A stretch of DNA of 55,376 nt from Hyphomicrobiales bacterium (GCA_025359265.1 JANYHB010000029.1:1-55376); one strand, 5' to 3'. Shown: positions 1-8,500, counted from the first letter of the stretch. A program made the numbers and translations. Notes: generated from the sequence alone by a model not told the origin.

Positions 1-55
1 GAATATCCTTCACAACTTGCTCAGACATTCCGTGGCTGTCGGATATATGTTTCAT
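1..55 (-). CDS. 5' end of an unknown gene leaving the window
   Basis: On the minus strand an ATG at 53-55 is preceded by a good Shine-Dalgarno sequence (GGAGAA, about 7 bases upstream). It opens a frame reading MKHISDSHGMSEQVVKDI up to the window edge. Only 18 residues are visible, so no family can be named. The short polar start followed by SEQVVKDI would fit a small DNA-binding or antitoxin-like protein, but that is a guess. It is divergent from the hsdM remnant and may belong to the same accessory segment. Evidence is the ribosome binding site and open frame only. Confidence 0.4.
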   Translation of the reverse strand, partial: MKHISDSHGMSEQVVKDI

Positions 56-134
56 TCCAGTTCTCCGTTTTAATACGATGAACCAAAAATCCTCCTCTAT
101 TCAAGTCAACCAATCTGTCCCATGAGATCTGACG

Positions 135-1440
135 TCGGACATCCTGAAGCGAGCAAGCGATTTGTTTGACCAGCGGCGCGAACAATTGCGCGCAGACTAT
201 CAAAAGGCAGGGTTGAGCGAAAAAGACATCATTGCGGCTCTTGAGGACCCTGACAACTATTCAGGTAAATACTTTTTTATTCCCGCCCGCGCGCGCTGGA
301 ATGAGGGCTGGACCTACAAGGATACGCAAGTCAATCACCCTGCGCTCAAGCATATGAAGTCGAACGTAGGAACGGCGTGGAATAAAGCGCTCGAAGCCAT
401 CGAAGATGTGAACCTGGATGCCTTGGAAGACGTTCTTAAACCCAACATCAACTTCAACAAACAGATAGGTCAGAAAGCCCTGAGCGATGACCGGCTTGCC
501 GACTTTATCCAAAATTTCGAAAAGATCCCGCTGCGCGACGAAGATTTCGAATTTCCCGATTTTTTGGGCGCGGCCTATGAATGGTTGGTCAAGTTTTTTG
601 CGGACTCTGCGGGCAAGAAAGCTGGCGAGTTCTACACGCCCGCTGAAGTCGTGCGATTGTGTGTGGAAATCTGTGATCCTAAGCCCAAAATGCGGGTTTA
701 TGACCCCACTGTCGGCTCTGGCGGCATGCTGATTCAAACCCGCGACTATCTCAACGAAAACAATCATGACCCAGAAGAGGTCAGCCTCTATGAGCAAGAA
801 AGCATCGGCACAACATGGTCTATCTGCAAGATGAACATGTTGCTGCACGGCATTTCCCACGCCGACATCCGGCAGGAAGACACAATCCGCGCGCACCACA
901 TTTTGCGCCTAACACCAATGAACTGATGCGCTTTGATAGCGTGTTGGCCAACCCGCCCTTCAGCCAAAACTACATCAAGAATGACATTGCCCAGCCGGGG
1001 CGCTTTGCCGTTTTCATGCCATAGAAAGGCAAAAAGGCAGACTTGATGTTTGTTCAATATATGCTGGCGGTATTGACCCATGAGGGGCGCATGGCCACCA
1101 TCATGCCCCATGGCGTGCTGTTTCGCAGCGGCGATGAACGGGTGGCGCGCAAATATTTTATCGCAAACGGTTACCTTGAGGCCGTCATCGGCCTGCCGGG
1201 AAACCTGTTTTATGGCACGGGCATTCCGGCCTGCATTCTGGTGATGAACAAGCAAGGTGCCAAGAACCCAAAGGGTGAACTGCGCAGCCAAGTGCTGTTC
1301 ATCAATGCTGACCGTGAATTCCGTGAAGGCAAGGCGCAAAACCATTTGCGGCCCGAAGATGCGGGCAAGATCATCCGCGCCTACCGCGAGAAAAAAGAAA
1401 TCCCAGCCTATGCCCGCATAGTGCCGATTGCTGAACTTGA
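135..1440 (+). pseudogene. hsdM: Broken type I restriction-modification methylase (HsdM)
   Basis: This is the remnant of the N6-adenine methyltransferase subunit of a type I restriction system. The frame holds the HsdM N-terminal domain (SDLFDQRREQL) and the methylase core: a GEFYTP motif, the SAM-binding region VYDPTVGSGGML, and after a frame change the catalytic NPPF motif. Three lesions are visible. The first 30-40 residues expected before SDLFDQRR are missing, with a stop at 123-125. A frameshift lies between about 890 and 925. An in-frame TAG at 1022-1024 follows GRFAVFMP. The second frame then continues with KADLMFVQYM and MPHGVLFR to about 1440, where methylase similarity ends against an integrase remnant on the other strand, losing the C-terminus. 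No hsdS or hsdR is seen. Almost certainly non-functional. Confidence 0.85.
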
Positions 1441-2006
1441 GGTGGGGTCATTGGTTGCCCGCAGTGTGACAATTGCCAGCCGGAAGACTGCTCCGATAAT
1501 TCCCCGCAACCTACGGGCTGTTTCGCGACGGCCGGTCTTTTCGACCTTCTGCAAAAGATGCAGCACTTCGAGTGCAGTAATATCGGACATCGCACGGTCG
1601 GCCAGAGGCTTCGCCAAATCTTGCAACAACCAGCGCTTCTTGGCCAGAGTTGCCTCTGAGGCCCCATTGGCGATCATGCGTTCGATATGTTCTTCGGCCA
1701 GTTTTCCAAAAGTGCTTTTGGCCGCTATTTCTGCCTTCAACCTGCCAGCTTTTTTTGCACTGCAGGATCGCGACCTTCTTCAATCTCAAGTTTGGCTTGA
1801 TCGCGTTTGCTGCGGGCTTCCGCCAAGCCAATGGTCGGGAAGCGGCCAATTGACAGGCATTTTTCTTTTCAAAACAGCCGATACTTCATCCGCCACAGTT
1901 TGGAGCCACCGGGCTGCACAAGCAGATAAAGCCCGGCACCATCCGCGAGCTTATAGGCTTTGTCTTCGCTTTTGGCGTTTTTGGCTTCCAAAGGTGAAAT
2001 TTTCAT
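1441..2006 (-). pseudogene. Degraded P4-type tyrosine recombinase (integrase), N-terminal part
   Basis: The minus strand carries pieces of a P4/DUF4102-type integrase in different frames. From ATG at 2004-2006 it reads MKISPLEAKNAKSEDKAYKL then ADGAGLYLLVQPGGSKLWRM, the typical N-terminal arm-binding domain, and hits a stop after KYRLF. A second frame carries TIGLAEARSKRDQAKLEIEE and GRDPAVQKK. A third, from about 1740, carries STFGKLAEEH and GRRETARRLRGIIGAVFRLA, the core-binding SAM-like domain. Similarity stops at NDPT near 1441, so the catalytic domain with the Arg-His-Arg-Tyr residues is absent. The gene starts about 160 bases from the 3' end of tRNA-Leu, the usual place for this integrase family. 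At least two frameshifts plus truncation make it a clear pseudogene. Confidence 0.85.
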
Positions 2007-2035
2007 TTCGAGCCCTACCTCTGATGAGTGAAATC

Positions 2036-2068
2036 ATACCCCCAGACATACCCCCAAAATGGGGGTAT
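2036..2068. repeat. Three copies of the 9-mer ATACCCCCA upstream of the integrase remnant
   Basis: ATACCCCCA occurs at 2036-2044 and 2048-2056 as direct repeats 12 bases apart, and inverted (TGGGGGTAT) at 2060-2068. The cluster lies between the integrase start and the tRNA-Leu 3' end. Short direct and inverted repeats at this location are typical of integrase arm-binding sites, so this is a plausible relic of an attachment region. The repeats are seen directly; the role is inferred. Confidence 0.55.
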
Positions 2069-2166
2069 TCCAACGCAAGTATGAAAAGCTATGAAAATAT
2101 TCATATCAAATATCACCTTGAAATAAAAGGAAATATTCAACTATGTTCATCTATGTTAGGAATAAA

Positions 2167-2251
2167 TGGTGCCCTGAAGAGGACTCGAACCTCCACGATG
2201 TTACTCGCGTGGACCTGAACCACGTGCGTCTACCAATTCCGCCATCAGGGC
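2167..2251 (-). tRNA. tRNA-Leu(CAG)
   Basis: On the minus strand a complete tRNA cloverleaf is present. The acceptor stem is GCCCTGA pairing with TCAGGGC, the anticodon loop is TTCAGGT inside the stem CGTGG/CCACG giving anticodon CAG, there is a long variable arm as in leucine tRNAs, the T-arm contains GGTTCGAGTCC, and CCA is encoded. The degraded integrase and hsdM lie immediately 3' of it, so the tRNA 3' end probably served as an integration site. Confidence 0.95.
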
Positions 2252-2301
2252 AATCACACGGGCTTCTATGCGGGCCTATGTGCCATTGTCAACGGCACAC
2301 T

Positions 2302-2334
2302 AAAAAAGGGCAGAAGGTTTTGCCCCTTCTGCCC
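2302..2334 (-). terminator. Rho-independent terminator of the repeat-protein gene
   Basis: GGGCAGAAGG at 2308-2317 pairs perfectly with CCTTCTGCCC at 2325-2334 around a 7-base loop. On the minus strand the stem is followed by six Ts (AAAAAA at 2302-2307). It lies 30 bases past the stop of the secreted repeat protein, between that gene and tRNA-Leu. Confidence 0.85.
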
Positions 2335-2365
2335 CGCAAACGATTTTAAGATCAGGCGACGAAAA

Positions 2366-2782
2366 TTAGTTGCACACCTTGAGCATGGCCATGGCCTTTT
2401 CGGCGTTGGCTTTCGATTCGTACATTTTGGTGCCAACATCCATCATCATCTTGCCATCTGCAACTTTATCCATCACGGCGCACTTTTTGGTTTTGGCATC
2501 TTGCTCAACGTAAAAGCCAACAGGTGCGGCAGGGGTTGCGGCCATGGCGGAGCCAGCGCAAACTTTCAACATGCCCATGGCCTTTTCAGCATTGGCCTGG
2601 CTGTCATAAACCTTGGTGCCGGCATCCATCATCGTTTTGCCGTCCGGGGCCTTGTCCATCACGGCGCATTTATGACTCTTCGCATCTTGTGCAACATAAA
2701 AGCCAGGAGCGGATGTTGCAGCGAAAGCTGTGGTGCCGAAAGCGGCAACAAGCAAGCTTGCACCGAGAATGTTTTTCATCAT
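2366..2782 (-). CDS. Small secreted protein with two tandem 55-residue repeats
   Basis: The product has 138 residues. It starts with a signal peptide (MMKNILGASLLVAAFGTTAFA, cleavage likely after AFA). The mature protein is two near-copies of one unit, at about residues 28-75 and 91-138, each reading GFYV-QDAK--KCAVMDK--DGK-MMD-GTK-Y-S-ANAEKAM-MLKVC. Each unit has two cysteines, one in KCAVMDK and one near the end, so a disulfide per repeat is likely. The start at 2782 is chosen because it gives the signal peptide and is preceded by AGGGAA; the open frame extends further upstream but runs into the divergent gene. A strong terminator follows. I recognise no named family. A periplasmic or secreted role is inferred from the signal peptide only. 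Confidence 0.85.
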   Translation of the reverse strand: MMKNILGASLLVAAFGTTAFAATSAPGFYVAQDAKSHKCAVMDKAPDGKTMMDAGTKVYDSQANAEKAMGMLKVCAGSAMAATPAAPVGFYVEQDAKTKKCAVMDKVADGKMMMDVGTKMYESKANAEKAMAMLKVCN

Positions 2783-3014
2783 GAGAGTGTTCCCTTTTGG
2801 TCGATGTTGAAGTGAGATTTGTGGGTCGCCTGATACTGTGGACTCAGACTTGGGAGGGGAGATCAACTCAGATTGTGACAAGAATAAGAAGGCTAACTTA
2901 CTAATTTTACTGGTAACATCGATCTTGGTGGTGAAATGAGTCTGGGCTGCGTTTGCATTTTGAGCGCAGCGCTCTAAAAGCCTTGTAAACCTATTGTATT
3001 TGAAAGTTTGAGAC

Positions 3015-3980
3015 GTGAACACGCAAAACTCTGACAAAATTGTCACTCTTATCGGTGGCTCTGGTTTTATTGGCCGCCACGTGGCGCGAGGCTTGGCCAA
3101 ACGCGGTTACCGCGTTCGCGTGGCCTGTCGAAGGCCAGATTTGGCCAACCATGTTGTGCCGCTGGGCACACCGGGGCAGGTTGTGCCGGTGCAGGCCAAT
3201 GTGCGCTACCCTGCCTCCATTGCTGCTGCCTGCGTTGGGGCGTATGCCGTGGTGAACCTTACGGGGCTGCTTTATAGTGGTGGCGCGCAGACGTTTGACG
3301 CCGTGCATGTTTTTGGCGCGGAAGCGGTAGCCAAAGCGGCCAAGGTGGCCGGGGCACAAGTGGTGGTGCATCTTTCCGCCATTGGTGCTGATGCCGAGAG
3401 TTCATCCAACTATGCCCGAACCAAGGCTGAGGGCGAAGCCAAAGCGAAAGCTGGGTTTACTGGTATTTCGATTGTGCGGCCTTCAGTGGTGTTTGGGCCT
3501 GAAGATGGTTTCTTTAACCGCTTTGCCGCGATGGCGCGGATTTCACCTGCCCTGCCCCTGATTGGCGGCAAAACGAAATTCCAACCGGTGTTTGTGGGCG
3601 ATGTGGCGGAGGCGATTGCCACACTGATTGACCGCGGTGTGGCTGACGGCAAGACCTATGAACTTGGGGGGCCCGCGGTGAAGAGCTTCAAGGAATTGCT
3701 TGATTATGTTTTGGAGGTGACGATGCGCAAGCGCGTGGTGCTGCCTTTGCCCTTTCCACTTGCCAGTTTGATGGGCACAATTGCGGGACTTTTGCCCAAT
3801 CCCGCGCTCACGTCAGACCAGGTTGAACTGCTTAAGCACGATAACGTTGTTTCACCCAAAGCGGAAGTCGAGGGCCGCACGTTGATGGGCCTTGGCATTG
3901 GTGCACGCAGTATTGAAAGCGTGGTGCCCGGTTATCTCTATCGTTACCGCAAGGCCGGGCAGTTTACGGTGAAGGCATAG
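3015..3980 (+). CDS. NDUFA9-like NAD(P)-binding protein (atypical SDR)
   Basis: This 321-residue protein belongs to the complex I NDUFA9-like group of extended short-chain dehydrogenases. The Rossmann nucleotide-binding motif is at the N-terminus (LIGGSGFIGRHVARGLAKRG), followed by LSAIGADAESSSNYARTKAEGE, which places the YxxxK pair typical of the fold, and IVRPSVVFGPEDGFFNRFA. In mitochondria the homologue is an accessory subunit of NADH:quinone oxidoreductase; in alphaproteobacteria its exact role is unclear. The GTG start at 3015 is imposed by an in-frame TGA at 3009. It is convergent with uppP (6-base gap), a pairing common in Hyphomicrobiales. Ribosome binding site is weak. Confidence 0.88.
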   Translation: MNTQNSDKIVTLIGGSGFIGRHVARGLAKRGYRVRVACRRPDLANHVVPLGTPGQVVPVQANVRYPASIAAACVGAYAVVNLTGLLYSGGAQTFDAVHVFGAEAVAKAAKVAGAQVVVHLSAIGADAESSSNYARTKAEGEAKAKAGFTGISIVRPSVVFGPEDGFFNRFAAMARISPALPLIGGKTKFQPVFVGDVAEAIATLIDRGVADGKTYELGGPAVKSFKELLDYVLEVTMRKRVVLPLPFPLASLMGTIAGLLPNPALTSDQVELLKHDNVVSPKAEVEGRTLMGLGIGARSIESVVPGYLYRYRKAGQFTVKA

Positions 3981-3985
3981 GAGTT

Positions 3986-4807
3986 TTATACATGCCAGGC
4001 GTTCAGTGCGCCGGCATATATCAAGCCCAGCATGGCGCTGCCAAGGATAACACGGTAGATCACAAAGGGCAAAAAGCTGTGGGTGCGGATATATTGCATC
4101 AGCAAGCTGACTGTGGCCAAGCCGATAAAGAATGTGAGGACTCCGCATTCCATTTGTTGCCAGGTGATGGCGGTGTGATTGACGTAAGCATTGCCTAACT
4201 TCTTGACTGACCCGCCAAGATTGGCAGCAATGCCAATGAGGAACGCAAATTTGGCGGCGTCTGGACGCACAAAACCTAAAAACCTGCCCCCGGTCATCGT
4301 TATGCCTGATCTGCTGGTGCCCGGATTTAAAGCTAAGCATTGGAAGCAGCCGATGAAGAAGGCATCCCATCGCGTAACGTCACCGACGCGTTTTACTGAG
4401 CGGCCCCACGTGTCTGCAATATAGAGCAAGACGCCAAAGACGATCGAATTTATGGCGATGAGCAGTGGCATGCGCAGCACTTCATCCACCTTGTAATGAT
4501 CGTAAATCAGGCCCAGTGCGATCACCGGAATGCTGCCCACGACAACTTGCTGGAAAAGATTGGAACTGGCGCTGGCACGGAAGCTTACAAAATCCACCAA
4601 CCCGCGCAGCATCATCAGAACTTCACGGTAGAAATAGACAATGGTGGCAAACACGGTGCCGAGATTGGTAATCGCATCAGTGAGCACGCCTTGATCAGGC
4701 CATCCGGTGAATGCCGGAACGAGGATGGAATGCCCGGACGACGAGATGGGCAGATATTCCGTTATCCCTTGGATCAATGCCAGGACGAAAATTTGTATCT
4801 GCGACAT
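3986..4807 (-). CDS. uppP: Undecaprenyl-diphosphatase (BacA/UppP family)
   Basis: This 273-residue polytopic membrane protein dephosphorylates undecaprenyl pyrophosphate to recycle the lipid carrier for peptidoglycan and other envelope polymers; high activity gives bacitracin resistance. Both family signatures are present: the N-terminal ALIQGITEYLPISSSGH motif with the conserved glutamate and serines, and PGTSRSG near residue 165. There are about eight hydrophobic segments. Length matches the family. Starts at ATG 4807 and is divergent from the gst gene across a 124-base region that must hold both promoters. Function is secure from the motifs. Confidence 0.95.
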   Translation of the reverse strand: MSQIQIFVLALIQGITEYLPISSSGHSILVPAFTGWPDQGVLTDAITNLGTVFATIVYFYREVLMMLRGLVDFVSFRASASSNLFQQVVVGSIPVIALGLIYDHYKVDEVLRMPLLIAINSIVFGVLLYIADTWGRSVKRVGDVTRWDAFFIGCFQCLALNPGTSRSGITMTGGRFLGFVRPDAAKFAFLIGIAANLGGSVKKLGNAYVNHTAITWQQMECGVLTFFIGLATVSLLMQYIRTHSFLPFVIYRVILGSAMLGLIYAGALNAWHV

Positions 4808-4931
4808 GCTTTAAAACCCAAAATGCGGGCTTGCCAGAATCGCTTGCCGCTGTGGAATCAAGCCTTTATATCCCGAATACGCCTTACGCAATGGCGGCTT
4901 AGGCTCAAACCCTTGAAAGCATAAACGCCTT

Positions 4932-5606
4932 ATGGCCAAACTTTTTCATTTTATGCTTGATCCTTATTCACGGCGCGTTCGCTTGGCGCTGCAAGAACAG
5001 AATGTTGCTGTGACCCTGGTGGATGAAAAGCCCTGGGCATTGAGCCGGCAAGTGGTTGATCTAAACCCATCGCGTTTTCTGCCTGTCTTACAAGAGGATT
5101 CGGGCGCCGTGATTTGCGGGGTTGAGGCACTGGGGGAATATCTGGAAGAGCGGATAACATCCGAGAAATCATTATTGCCCGGCAATGCATTGCAACGTGC
5201 CGAAATCCGCCGTTTGGTGGCTTGGTTTGATGTGAAGTTCTATAGCGAGGTGACAGAACCGTTACTGACCGAAAAAATAATAAAGCGTTTTATGCGAACG
5301 CCATCAGTGCCCGCCATGGCGCGGGTGCGCGAAGCATTGCAGCGCTTGAAGCCGCATCTGGATTATGTGGCTGGCCTGGCAGAGCAACGCTCTTGGCTGG
5401 GCGGGGAGGAATTATCGCTGGCTGATTTGGCGGCGGCGGCCCATCTTTCGGCGATTGATTATTTGGGTGATGTTAATTGGGCTGATCATCCGGTGGCGAA
5501 AAGTTGGTATCAACGCATCAAGTCCAGACCCGCATTTCGTGCGTTGCTTTCAGACACGCTGCCCGCTTTGCCGCCATCGGCGCATTATGCCGATTTGGAC
5601 TTCTAA
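4932..5606 (+). CDS. Glutathione S-transferase family protein
   Basis: The 224-residue protein has the two-domain GST layout: a thioredoxin-like N-terminal domain (MAKLFHFMLDPYSRRVRLAL, then the cis-proline region RFLPVLQ and the glutathione-contacting region around GVEALGEYLEE), and an all-helical C-terminal domain (residues about 85-215) with LSLADLAAAAHLSAIDYLG, the N-capping box region. The likely catalytic Ser/Tyr is near residues 12-14. The substrate cannot be told. It stands just upstream of queG, as in many Hyphomicrobiales, separated by 111 bases that contain a hairpin. Confidence 0.88.
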   Translation: MAKLFHFMLDPYSRRVRLALQEQNVAVTLVDEKPWALSRQVVDLNPSRFLPVLQEDSGAVICGVEALGEYLEERITSEKSLLPGNALQRAEIRRLVAWFDVKFYSEVTEPLLTEKIIKRFMRTPSVPAMARVREALQRLKPHLDYVAGLAEQRSWLGGEELSLADLAAAAHLSAIDYLGDVNWADHPVAKSWYQRIKSRPAFRALLSDTLPALPPSAHYADLDF

Positions 5607-5624
5607 AATCTCACCCTCCTCTCC

Positions 5625-5647
5625 ATGGGCGGGCGTGAGCTGCCCAT
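5625..5647 (+). repeat. Hairpin element, copy 1 (similar to 30196-30218)
   Basis: ATGGGC at 5625-5630 pairs with GCCCAT at 5642-5647. The 23-base element matches the element after rpsA at 19 of 23 positions, including both stem arms and the GG/CT flanks inside the loop. It starts 19 bases after the gst stop and precedes queG. There is no T-run, so it is not a standard terminator. It could be an RNA stabilising stem or a protein-binding palindrome; the function is unknown. Confidence 0.5.
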
Positions 5648-5717
5648 CCTGCCTTCGCCCTGCGAGCAACATCGCTGGTTCAGCCGGTCAAGCCCGTCGA
5701 GGGAGAATGGTGGGGCG

Positions 5718-6746
5718 ATGAAAAACCTCCTCACGTCTTTGCGTGAACTTGTTGAGAAAGAGGGGTTCTCGGCTGTGGGTATCACGTCAGCGAAACTTCC
5801 ATCTGAAGTGGCCGAAAATCTGGGTGCCTTCATCAGCGCAGGCCATCACGGCACCATGGATTGGATGGAAGAAACAAAGCAACGGCGCGGCTCTCCTGAT
5901 GCAATGTGGCCCGAAGCTAAATCTGCCATCGTGCTGGCGATGAATTATGGGCAAGGGTTGGATGCTTTTGCGCGCCTGGAAGAGAAATCGGTCGGCGTGA
6001 TTTCAATCTATGCTTTGAACCGCGATTATCATGACGTGATCAAAGGCAAATTGAAACGCTTGGCCACATGGTTTGCCAGTGCGGCAAGGGCCGAAGTAAA
6101 AGTGTTTGTTGACACCGCCCCATTGATGGAAAAACCCTTGGCGGCGCTTGCCGGCTTAGGCTGGCAAGGGAAGCACACCAATTTGGTTTCACGCGAACTG
6201 GGTTCTTGGTTTTTTTTGGGGGTTATTCTGACTGATGCAGAATTACCAGTTGCGCAGGCCGAAGTTGATCACTGCGGAACCTGCAGGGCGTGTTTGGATA
6301 TTTGCCCCACGCAAGCTTTTGTTGGTGAGCGGCAAATTGATGCGAGGCGCTGCATTTCTTATCTGACCATTGAGCACAATGGATCGATCCCGCTGGAATT
6401 TCGCAAAGCTGTTGGCAACCGGATTTATGGCTGCGATGATTGTTTGGCCATTTGCCCGTGGAATAAATTTGCACAGGCTTCTCGTGAGGCAAAGTTTGCG
6501 GCGCGGGCGGATTTGATGGCACCAACTTTGGAAGAGTTGTTGCTGTTGGATGATGTGGCGTTCCGGGTGAAATTTTCAGGTTCGCCGATAAAGCGCATTG
6601 GTCACGAAAAATTCATTCGTAACTGCTTGATCGCTGCCGGCAATAGTGATGACCGCGCCCTTGTGGCAGTAGTGGAGAAGTTGACTGAAGACGCGTCACC
6701 CATCATTCAAGAGACAGCACAGTGGGCACTGCGGGAATTACAATGA
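5718..6746 (+). CDS. queG: Epoxyqueuosine reductase QueG
   Basis: QueG is the cobalamin- and iron-sulfur-dependent enzyme that reduces epoxyqueuosine to queuosine in tRNA position 34, the last step of queuosine synthesis. The 342-residue protein has the DUF1730 domain (residues about 50-130), two ferredoxin-type 4Fe-4S motifs (CGTCRACLDICPTQAF and CISYL/CDDCLAICPWNKFA), and a HEAT-like C-terminal tail. I chose ATG 5718 (MKNLL) because GGTGGGG precedes it and homologues start here; an in-frame start at 5625 would add an unlikely 31-residue leader. The stop overlaps the next gene by 4 bases (ATGA), indicating translational coupling. Confidence 0.95.
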   Translation: MKNLLTSLRELVEKEGFSAVGITSAKLPSEVAENLGAFISAGHHGTMDWMEETKQRRGSPDAMWPEAKSAIVLAMNYGQGLDAFARLEEKSVGVISIYALNRDYHDVIKGKLKRLATWFASAARAEVKVFVDTAPLMEKPLAALAGLGWQGKHTNLVSRELGSWFFLGVILTDAELPVAQAEVDHCGTCRACLDICPTQAFVGERQIDARRCISYLTIEHNGSIPLEFRKAVGNRIYGCDDCLAICPWNKFAQASREAKFAARADLMAPTLEELLLLDDVAFRVKFSGSPIKRIGHEKFIRNCLIAAGNSDDRALVAVVEKLTEDASPIIQETAQWALRELQ

Positions 6747-7558
6747 AGCACCTGTTCTGTTTTGGTTTTGGATTCACGGCTGAACATCTTGCCAAGGTTT
6801 TGCCGCGGGATGAGTGGCGCATCAGCGGCACAACGCGCAAGTCTGAAGGCCTTGCAGCGATGGCCACGATTGATGTGCACGGATATATCTTCGATCAGCT
6901 GCAGCAACTCCCTTCATCAGTGACGCATATTCTGGCTTCCATTCCACCAGGTGAAGAGGGGGATCCGGTTGTGGGGAAATTTGGGGATCAACTGGCACGC
7001 CCGCTCGCGTGGACGGCCTATCTTTCCACAACCGGGGTTTATGGCGACAGGCAAGGCGGCGTGGTTACGGAAGAAAGCACGCTTGCCCCCACGTCCGAAC
7101 GGGGCAAGCGTCGGGTCGTGGCGGAAAGCCAATGGCAGCCATTCGCCGCCCACATTTTTCGTCTGCCAGGGATTTATGGACCTGGCCGCAGCCAGTTGGA
7201 TAGCCTGCGAGACGGCACGGCCAAGCGCATTGTGAAAGCAGGACAGATTTTCAGCCGCATTCATGTGCAAGACATTGCGGGCATTCTGGCAGCATCCATT
7301 GCGCAGCCCCATGCGGGGCGAATTTACAATGTGGCTGATGATGAGCCTTGCCCGCCGCAGGATGTGGTGACTTATGCCGCGCATCTGCTGGGGATTTCAC
7401 CGCCTCCCGAAGTGGCTTATCAACACGCCAATCTTTCGCCCATGGCGCAGAGTTTTTATGAAGACTCGAAGCGCGTTTCAAATGCGCGGGTGAAGAGCGA
7501 GTTGGGCTATCGGCTGAGGAATCCGAATTATCGGTTGGGGTTACGGGCTTTGCTCTAA
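6743..7558 (+). CDS. NAD-dependent epimerase/SDR family protein
   Basis: A 271-residue extended-SDR protein. The N-terminal FCFGFGFTAEHLAK is a variant of the glycine-rich nucleotide-binding loop. STTGVYGDRQGG and a downstream GKRRVVAE give a tyrosine and lysine near the usual YxxxK place, though the lysine spacing is not canonical. FRLPGIYGPGRS and IHVQDIAGIL match the YeeZ/YbjT-like subgroup of sugar-nucleotide epimerase relatives. Start ATG 6743 overlaps the queG stop. It is convergent with the hydrolase gene, overlapping by 4 bases. Substrate unknown. Confidence 0.82.
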   Translation: MKHLFCFGFGFTAEHLAKVLPRDEWRISGTTRKSEGLAAMATIDVHGYIFDQLQQLPSSVTHILASIPPGEEGDPVVGKFGDQLARPLAWTAYLSTTGVYGDRQGGVVTEESTLAPTSERGKRRVVAESQWQPFAAHIFRLPGIYGPGRSQLDSLRDGTAKRIVKAGQIFSRIHVQDIAGILAASIAQPHAGRIYNVADDEPCPPQDVVTYAAHLLGISPPPEVAYQHANLSPMAQSFYEDSKRVSNARVKSELGYRLRNPNYRLGLRALL

Positions 7559-8346
7559 CGGCCGTCAACGAGGTCAGCCAAATTCAGCGCCGTATCGCAG
7601 ATCATTTTGAGCTGCGTTGGGCTTGATAGGCGGTGATCTGCGCCTTTGATGTAGGTTAGCGTCACATCATCGCCCCCGATGGCATCAAAGGTTTTAACGG
7701 CATGGGACACTGGCACTTCTTCATCTTTGGTGCCTTGCAGAATGCGCACCGGCACGTCGATTTGCATGCCATCTCGCAAAAGCAAGTGCTGCTCACCATC
7801 AGCCAGAAGCTTGGCGGTTATTTCATAAGGCTCAGCATAACTTGAAGGTTCATGGTAAAGGCCGGTTTCGCGCAATTTCTTGCGGGCAGGTTCGTCAAAC
7901 TTATTCCACATTAAATCCTGGGTCATGTCAGAGGCCGGGGCGAGCAGAACAAGCCCCGCGAGGCGGCGATGGCCCAGAGGGTCTTCCAGTTTCAAACGCC
8001 TGGCCAAAAGCAGCGCCAGCCAACCACCCATGGATGATCCTATAACCACTACTTTTGAACGCGTGTGGGCAAGATACATATGGATGGCTTGCTCAAGCCA
8101 AGCGCTGATTGTGCCATCCACAAATTTGCCGCCGGATTGGCCATGGCCGGAATAATCAAAACGCAGCGTTCGCCTTCGCGTGGCGCGGGCCAACTCAGCC
8201 AAGGCTTCACCTTTTTTGCCGGTCATTTCGGATTTGAAGCCACCCAGAAAAAGGAAGCCGCAGCGGCCCACTTCGTCGCCGCCGCCATCAATTCGGTAAG
8301 CCAATGTGTGGCCGCCAAGGGCGCGATCTGTCAATACTTGTGACAT
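7555..8346 (-). CDS. Alpha/beta hydrolase
   Basis: A 263-residue soluble alpha/beta hydrolase resembling the ABHD10-like esterases. The fold's landmarks are FLGGFKSEMTGKK (oxyanion loop region), RFDYSGHGQSGG, the nucleophile elbow GSSMGG with the catalytic serine near residue 103, the acid in GTKDEEVP and the catalytic histidine in GADHRLS near residue 241. No signal peptide, so cytoplasmic. The substrate is not evident. It is transcribed alone, with infC divergent upstream across about 150 bases. Confidence 0.88.
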   Translation of the reverse strand: MSQVLTDRALGGHTLAYRIDGGGDEVGRCGFLFLGGFKSEMTGKKGEALAELARATRRRTLRFDYSGHGQSGGKFVDGTISAWLEQAIHMYLAHTRSKVVVIGSSMGGWLALLLARRLKLEDPLGHRRLAGLVLLAPASDMTQDLMWNKFDEPARKKLRETGLYHEPSSYAEPYEITAKLLADGEQHLLLRDGMQIDVPVRILQGTKDEEVPVSHAVKTFDAIGGDDVTLTYIKGADHRLSSPTQLKMICDTALNLADLVDGR

Positions 8347-8500
8347 TTCCCCAACCTATTCTCTTTTTAAAACATAGCGGCTTGACGGAAGCCCCTGTTT
8401 TCCTGTCTAAACGCTCACGTTAGCCAAGGGCCGCCGGAATCGCAATTTGCAAATCTTTTTGCGCAACGGCTGTGCCCTTCAAAAAGGAGAACTGAGTTAC

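Noticed and set aside
261-899. 212-codon minus-strand frame opposite hsdM
   Set aside because: The opposite strand reads clear HsdM motifs; this frame has none.
2783-3100. Upstream extension of the secreted repeat protein
   Set aside because: It would run into the divergent NDUFA9-like gene and bury the signal peptide inside the protein.
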